This document shows positions 6,310 through 9,141 of a stretch of DNA of 9,141 bases, one piece after another (within the stretch, counting starts at the first letter, position 1; each line of letters starts with the position of its first letter). A model generated the notes under the pieces. That model saw only the letters and a list, made by a program, of their open reading frames with translations, was not told the DNA's origin and made no database searches. Where the stretch lies: NCBI GenBank assembly GCA_021780015.1, contig JAJXZN010000192.1:1-9141 (forward strand), written 5' to 3'. Origin of the DNA: Pseudomonadota bacterium. Lineage in GTDB: Bacteria > Pseudomonadota > Alphaproteobacteria > Rhizobiales > Beijerinckiaceae. The position numbers were made by a program, and so were the translations under genes.

Positions 6310-7574
6310 GATTTTTTCGCTTTCAGGAAAATTTCGATTCGCCGATTCTCCGCGGCGAGCGGCTTACCCGGGATTTTCGGTCGCCGGTCGGCATAGCCCT
6401 CAATGCGGACGATGCGCTTCTCGTCGACCCCGCCACGCACCAGCATGTAATAGGCCATCTGCGCGCGCGCCGAAGAAAGCCGCCAATTGTCATAGAGCGC
6501 CGATCGATAAGGCCGCCCATCGGTAAAGCCGCCAATGATAATGTCGCCCTTCACGGTCTTGAGTACGCGCGCGATTTTGTCCATCACATGCACCGTCTTC
6601 GCCTGCGGCTCGGCCGAACCGATGGCGAACATGGCGAAATCGCTCCGGTCCGTGAGGCTGATCAGGATGCCTTCGTCGGTCGCCTTTACTTCGATCGCCG
6701 GCCTCGCGCTGTCTTTGCCGGCCGGTCCGATGAGCTTGGTGATTTGCTCCTGCAGATCGACCGCCAGCGCTTGGGCATTGTTCAATGATTGCGCCTTGGC
6801 GACCTCGGCCTTGCGAGGCACGGCGGCCGGCGTAGGCGCAGCCGGCGGCGGCATCTCCGATGCGGCCGGCGGCGCGCTTGGTGTCATCTTCGCAGGCGGC
6901 GGATTGCCGGGCGACGGCGAAGCGGCGGCAACAGGACGAGCGGCGGGCGGCGGATTGCCGGGCGAGGCCGCAGCGGGGGATTTATCGGTCGCAGCCGCCG
7001 CCTTGAACGGATCGCTGTAAGTGTCGCCTCCCGCGCCGTTGGCGTCATTATCCGGCTGATCAAGGTCGTCGCTGGCAGAGGCCTCACCGCTCGAACCCGA
7101 TGCGGCGATCTCGGCCAGCACGGCGTAGGGATCACGAAACAAAGCCTGCTCGGAATGGGTCGGCGGCGGTTCGGCGGTCCGCGGCTCCCCGGCTTCGTTC
7201 TGCTTTACGTCGCGCGGACCCGCCGCGCCCAGGCCGGAGCCCATGCTGCTGCCGTTTTTCTTCGCCGCGCCCACAACCGTTTTCGGAAAGGCCGCGCCAT
7301 TGGCCGCCCCGTCCATCTCCGGCCCGTCATTCGGATCGTGAATGCCGCGCTTCAGAGTCGACATGTCGACGAGATCGACGGGATTGAAGTAGCGCGCCAG
7401 CGACGCCTTGGTTTTCTGATTCGTTGCGTTGATGAGCCAGAGCACGAGAAACAGCGCCATCATCGCGGTCATGAAATCCGCGAACGCGATCTTCCAGGCG
7501 CCGCCGTGCGGCTCGTGCGACCCGCCGCGCGTGCGCTTGATGATCAGGAGTTCCTGTTTCTCTCCCTCCGCCAT
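6306..7574 (-). CDS. motB: Flagellar motor stator protein MotB, rhizobial type
   Basis: MotB forms the proton-conducting stator with MotA and anchors it to peptidoglycan. The 422 residues contain a short cytoplasmic N-terminus and one membrane helix (about 28-50, AFADFMTAMMALFLVLWLIN) with the proton-binding Asp33. A long low-complexity periplasmic linker (about 80-255, rich in Ala, Pro, Gly and Ser) follows, then an OmpA-like peptidoglycan-binding domain (about 300-420) with GGFTDGRPYRSALYDNWRLS and ENRRIEIFLKAK. The linker is much longer than in enterobacterial MotB (about 310 residues in total), as expected where MotC is also present. The ATG at 7574 lies 3 bases after the stop of the FliH-like gene, with GGAGG 8 bases upstream. 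motA is not in the window. In Sinorhizobium motA lies elsewhere in the flagellar region, so its absence here is not a defect. Confidence 0.95.
   Translation of the reverse strand: MAEGEKQELLIIKRTRGGSHEPHGGAWKIAFADFMTAMMALFLVLWLINATNQKTKASLARYFNPVDLVDMSTLKRGIHDPNDGPEMDGAANGAAFPKTVVGAAKKNGSSMGSGLGAAGPRDVKQNEAGEPRTAEPPPTHSEQALFRDPYAVLAEIAASGSSGEASASDDLDQPDNDANGAGGDTYSDPFKAAAATDKSPAAASPGNPPPAARPVAAASPSPGNPPPAKMTPSAPPAASEMPPPAAPTPAAVPRKAEVAKAQSLNNAQALAVDLQEQITKLIGPAGKDSARPAIEVKATDEGILISLTDRSDFAMFAIGSAEPQAKTVHVMDKIARVLKTVKGDIIIGGFTDGRPYRSALYDNWRLSSARAQMAYYMLVRGGVDEKRIVRIEGYADRRPKIPGKPLAAENRRIEIFLKAKKS
6895..6965. repeat. In-frame 20-bp direct repeat in the motB linker
   Basis: The 20 bases at 6895-6914 recur exactly at 6946-6965, 51 bases apart (17 codons), so both copies are read in the same frame. 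They encode two SPGNPPPA blocks in MotB (residues 204-211 and 221-228). This is a likely site of linker growth or shrinkage by slippage or recombination. Confidence 0.85.
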
Positions 7575-7577
7575 GCT

Positions 7578-8204
7578 CTATGCCTCCGCACCGATAAGCT
7601 CTGTCCAAGCTTTGAGGCGCGTATCGATTGACGTCTGCTCGGCGACGACGCTGACATCGACACTATCGCGGACAAGATAGTCGAAGGCCGCAGGAGCGCC
7701 TTCGAGCGCATGGCGCAAAACCTCGATAAGATCGGCAGGGCCCGCGATTTGGATCGCGATCATGTCGGCGCTGCCGACGATTGTCCGGATGTTCTCGACC
7801 AACTTTTCGATCATCTGCCGGCGCAAGGCGGCGACGATAAACGGCCGCAGAACCCGCGCCAGTGAATCGGCAAGCCTCTCCTCGATCGCGCACATCGCCG
7901 CACCAAGCTGTTCCTGCAGGCGCGCGCCCTCCTCTCGCGCCCAGCCCTCGCGTGCCGCGTTCAGCTCGGCATCGAAACGCTCCTGCGCGCGCGCCAATTC
8001 CGCCTCATGCTCTGCCCTTGCCTCCTCGCGCCCGGCGGCCCTGCCCTCGTCACGCGCTGCATCGATGGCAATTTGCGGATCTTCTTCTGGCTCCTCCGGC
8101 CATAGCGGCGCGAGGTCCGGCTCAGGCGGCACGACCAACACCGGCGGCTCGTCGCTCTCTAAGCCAATCTGGACGAGGTAATCGGCGACCGGTCGCAGCA
8201 TCAT
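7578..8204 (-). CDS. FliH-like flagellar export stator protein (divergent)
   Basis: FliH is the peripheral stalk of the flagellar type III export apparatus: it binds the ATPase FliI and docks it at the C-ring. The 208 residues have a low-complexity acidic/Pro N-terminus (20-42) and a long charged helix (about 45-118). That helix has Ala/Gly at four-residue spacing (A50, G54, G58, A62), like the GxxxG repeats of FliH. A compact C-terminal domain (about 119-205) has the helix ALRRQMIEKLVENIRTIVG and an end, TSIDTRLKAWTELI, resembling the FliH/YscL C-terminus. No signal peptide or membrane helix is visible. The ATG shares ATGA with the fliF stop and has GGAG 6 bases upstream; motB follows after 3 bases. 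I assign the family by architecture and context, because sequence identity to named FliH proteins is probably low. It could be annotated simply as hypothetical, so I give no symbol. Confidence 0.7.
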   Translation of the reverse strand: MMLRPVADYLVQIGLESDEPPVLVVPPEPDLAPLWPEEPEEDPQIAIDAARDEGRAAGREEARAEHEAELARAQERFDAELNAAREGWAREEGARLQEQLGAAMCAIEERLADSLARVLRPFIVAALRRQMIEKLVENIRTIVGSADMIAIQIAGPADLIEVLRHALEGAPAAFDYLVRDSVDVSVVAEQTSIDTRLKAWTELIGAEA

Positions 8205-9141
8205 GCCGCGCTCCGCTGGCGCATCCAGAGTTTGAGGATATTGACAGCCTGCTGTTCGTCGAATTCGACGATCTGCTCAAGCCGCTTCACCGGCGCGCGC
8301 TTGGAACTGTCGGCGAGATCCTCAATCAAATTGGGTTCGCCCGTGAAAGTGGGAAACGCCGCCATCGGCATGGCATCGGGCATTGGCAGAACCGGCTCCG
8401 GCAGCATCACGCTGTCGGCACCGAGATAGCCGGCGGCTGCGGATGCGCCGATTGCCGGCGAACCAGCCAAGGCCCGAATCGCCGGCCTGACTCCGAACCA
8501 AAGCATCAGCAGCGCGACGACGAGGATCACGCCGCCGTTGATGGCCGTCCCGGTCTGCCGCAACAGGATTTCCTGCCAGGTCGGCGGCGGCACCGGCGTG
8601 AGATCGCGACCAGATTCGACGAAATCGACGGCCGAAATCTTGATCATATCGCCGCGCGCGGTGTTCGTGCCGGCGGCCGATGCGACGATCTGGTTAAGAT
8701 CGGCGAGCTCTTTGTCGATCGCCTCGGGCGTGGCCTTGCCGCCGAGCGCGGCGACGAGGCTCGCGCGATTGACGAGGACAGCGACCGAAATATGCTCGAC
8801 TTCGAAGCCGCCGCTGATCGTCTGGATGGTCTTCGACGAGACTTCGTAGTTCGTCGTCTCTTCGCGTTTCTGATTTTCTTCGTTCGACTGTTTGCCATTG
8901 TCCGACTGCGTTCCGCTCGGCGGCAAATTCTGCGTGACGCTGGTCGGCGGTTGATTGGTCGAATTCTGCGACGTCTCGTTCGATCTCACGACACGAACAG
9001 AGCGCTCGACGCGCGAATCGGGATCGAAAACAGTCTCGTTTGTCTGTTTTCTGTCGGTATTGATTCGCGTCGCGACGCTGATCTGAAAATTATTGAAGCC
9101 GAAGAAAGGAGTTAAAGTACGACTGATATTGTCTTGAATTT
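8201..9141 (-). CDS. fliF: Flagellar MS-ring protein FliF (3' part; 5' end outside the window)
   Basis: FliF forms the MS ring in the inner membrane, the base on which rotor and export gate are built. The frame is open through the high-coordinate end and gives 312 C-terminal residues of a protein usually about 530-570 long. A conserved FliF segment begins it: SRTLTPFFGFNNFQISVAT, then DPDSRVERSVRVVRS. A Ser/Asn/Gln/Pro-rich loop follows, then the second periplasmic part (SGGFEVEHISVAVLVNR). The second membrane helix, GGVILVVALLMLWFGV, is encoded at about 8492-8551. The C-terminal FliG-binding tail (KRLEQIVEFDEQQAVNILKL) is encoded at about 8205-8332. The GTG at 8989 is an internal Val codon, not the start, because conserved FliF sequence continues upstream in frame. 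The stop overlaps the FliH-like start by four bases. Confidence 0.95.
   Translation of the reverse strand, partial: IQDNISRTLTPFFGFNNFQISVATRINTDRKQTNETVFDPDSRVERSVRVVRSNETSQNSTNQPPTSVTQNLPPSGTQSDNGKQSNEENQKREETTNYEVSSKTIQTISGGFEVEHISVAVLVNRASLVAALGGKATPEAIDKELADLNQIVASAAGTNTARGDMIKISAVDFVESGRDLTPVPPPTWQEILLRQTGTAINGGVILVVALLMLWFGVRPAIRALAGSPAIGASAAAGYLGADSVMLPEPVLPMPDAMPMAAFPTFTGEPNLIEDLADSSKRAPVKRLEQIVEFDEQQAVNILKLWMRQRSAA

Noticed and set aside
8987..8989. GTG as the start of a short gene (262 residues)
   Set aside because: Conserved FliF sequence (DPDSRVERS and upstream) continues in frame to the window edge, so this is an internal codon of fliF.
7862..9115. A 417-codon open frame on the plus strand across fliF and the FliH-like gene
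   Set aside because: It is antisense to clearly conserved FliF and FliH-like coding sequence, is rich in Arg/Pro/His as expected of a GC-rich shadow frame, and shows no domain.
1..9141. An undescribed system such as a defence island, phage genes, CRISPR or a mobile element
   Set aside because: Every well-supported frame belongs to flagellar assembly, motor or its regulation. No spaced repeats, terminal inverted repeats, integrase or transposase sequence, or composition break was seen.

Overview
This window is a flagellar and motility gene cluster from an alphaproteobacterium, almost certainly of the Hyphomicrobiales (Rhizobiales). Three features point there: the order motB-motC-fliK-lytic transglycosylase-rem-flgE-flgK, MotC (a periplasmic MotB partner known from rhizobia), and a Rem-type orphan regulator whose receiver has Glu in place of the phosphoacceptor Asp. 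The DNA is GC-rich and all nine genes I can support lie on the minus strand, so transcription runs from high to low coordinates. I cannot name the genus.

Layout in transcription order: the 3' part of fliF (MS ring; its 5' end is outside the window), a small FliH-like gene, motB, motC, fliK (hook-length control, formerly motD in rhizobia), a secreted lytic transglycosylase, a 181-base gap with a weak candidate promoter, rem (OmpR-family transcription activator), a 207-base gap with a good intrinsic terminator, flgE (hook protein), and the 5' part of flgK (hook-filament junction protein; its 3' end is outside the window).

fliF to fliK is packed as one translational train. Stop and start codons share four bases (ATGA) at fliF/fliH-like, motB/motC and motC/fliK, and only 3 bases separate fliH-like from motB. 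The transglycosylase begins inside the 3' end of fliK in another frame. The block therefore joins the MS ring, a likely export-apparatus stator, the torque-generating stator with its periplasmic partner, the hook ruler, and a wall hydrolase probably used for rod or hook passage. rem then encodes the likely regulator, and the terminator after it separates it from the structural genes flgE and flgK, which should have their own promoter.

The system is a known type. The points worth a second look are the junction fliF-fliH-like-motB, which differs from the Sinorhizobium order as I remember it; the divergent FliH-like protein; the Glu-for-Asp receiver of Rem; the out-of-frame overlap that places a signal peptide within fliK; and dyads in the two intergenic regions. 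I found no RNA genes, mobile elements, CRISPR arrays or evidence of an undescribed system. The long plus-strand open frames are shadows of the minus-strand genes.
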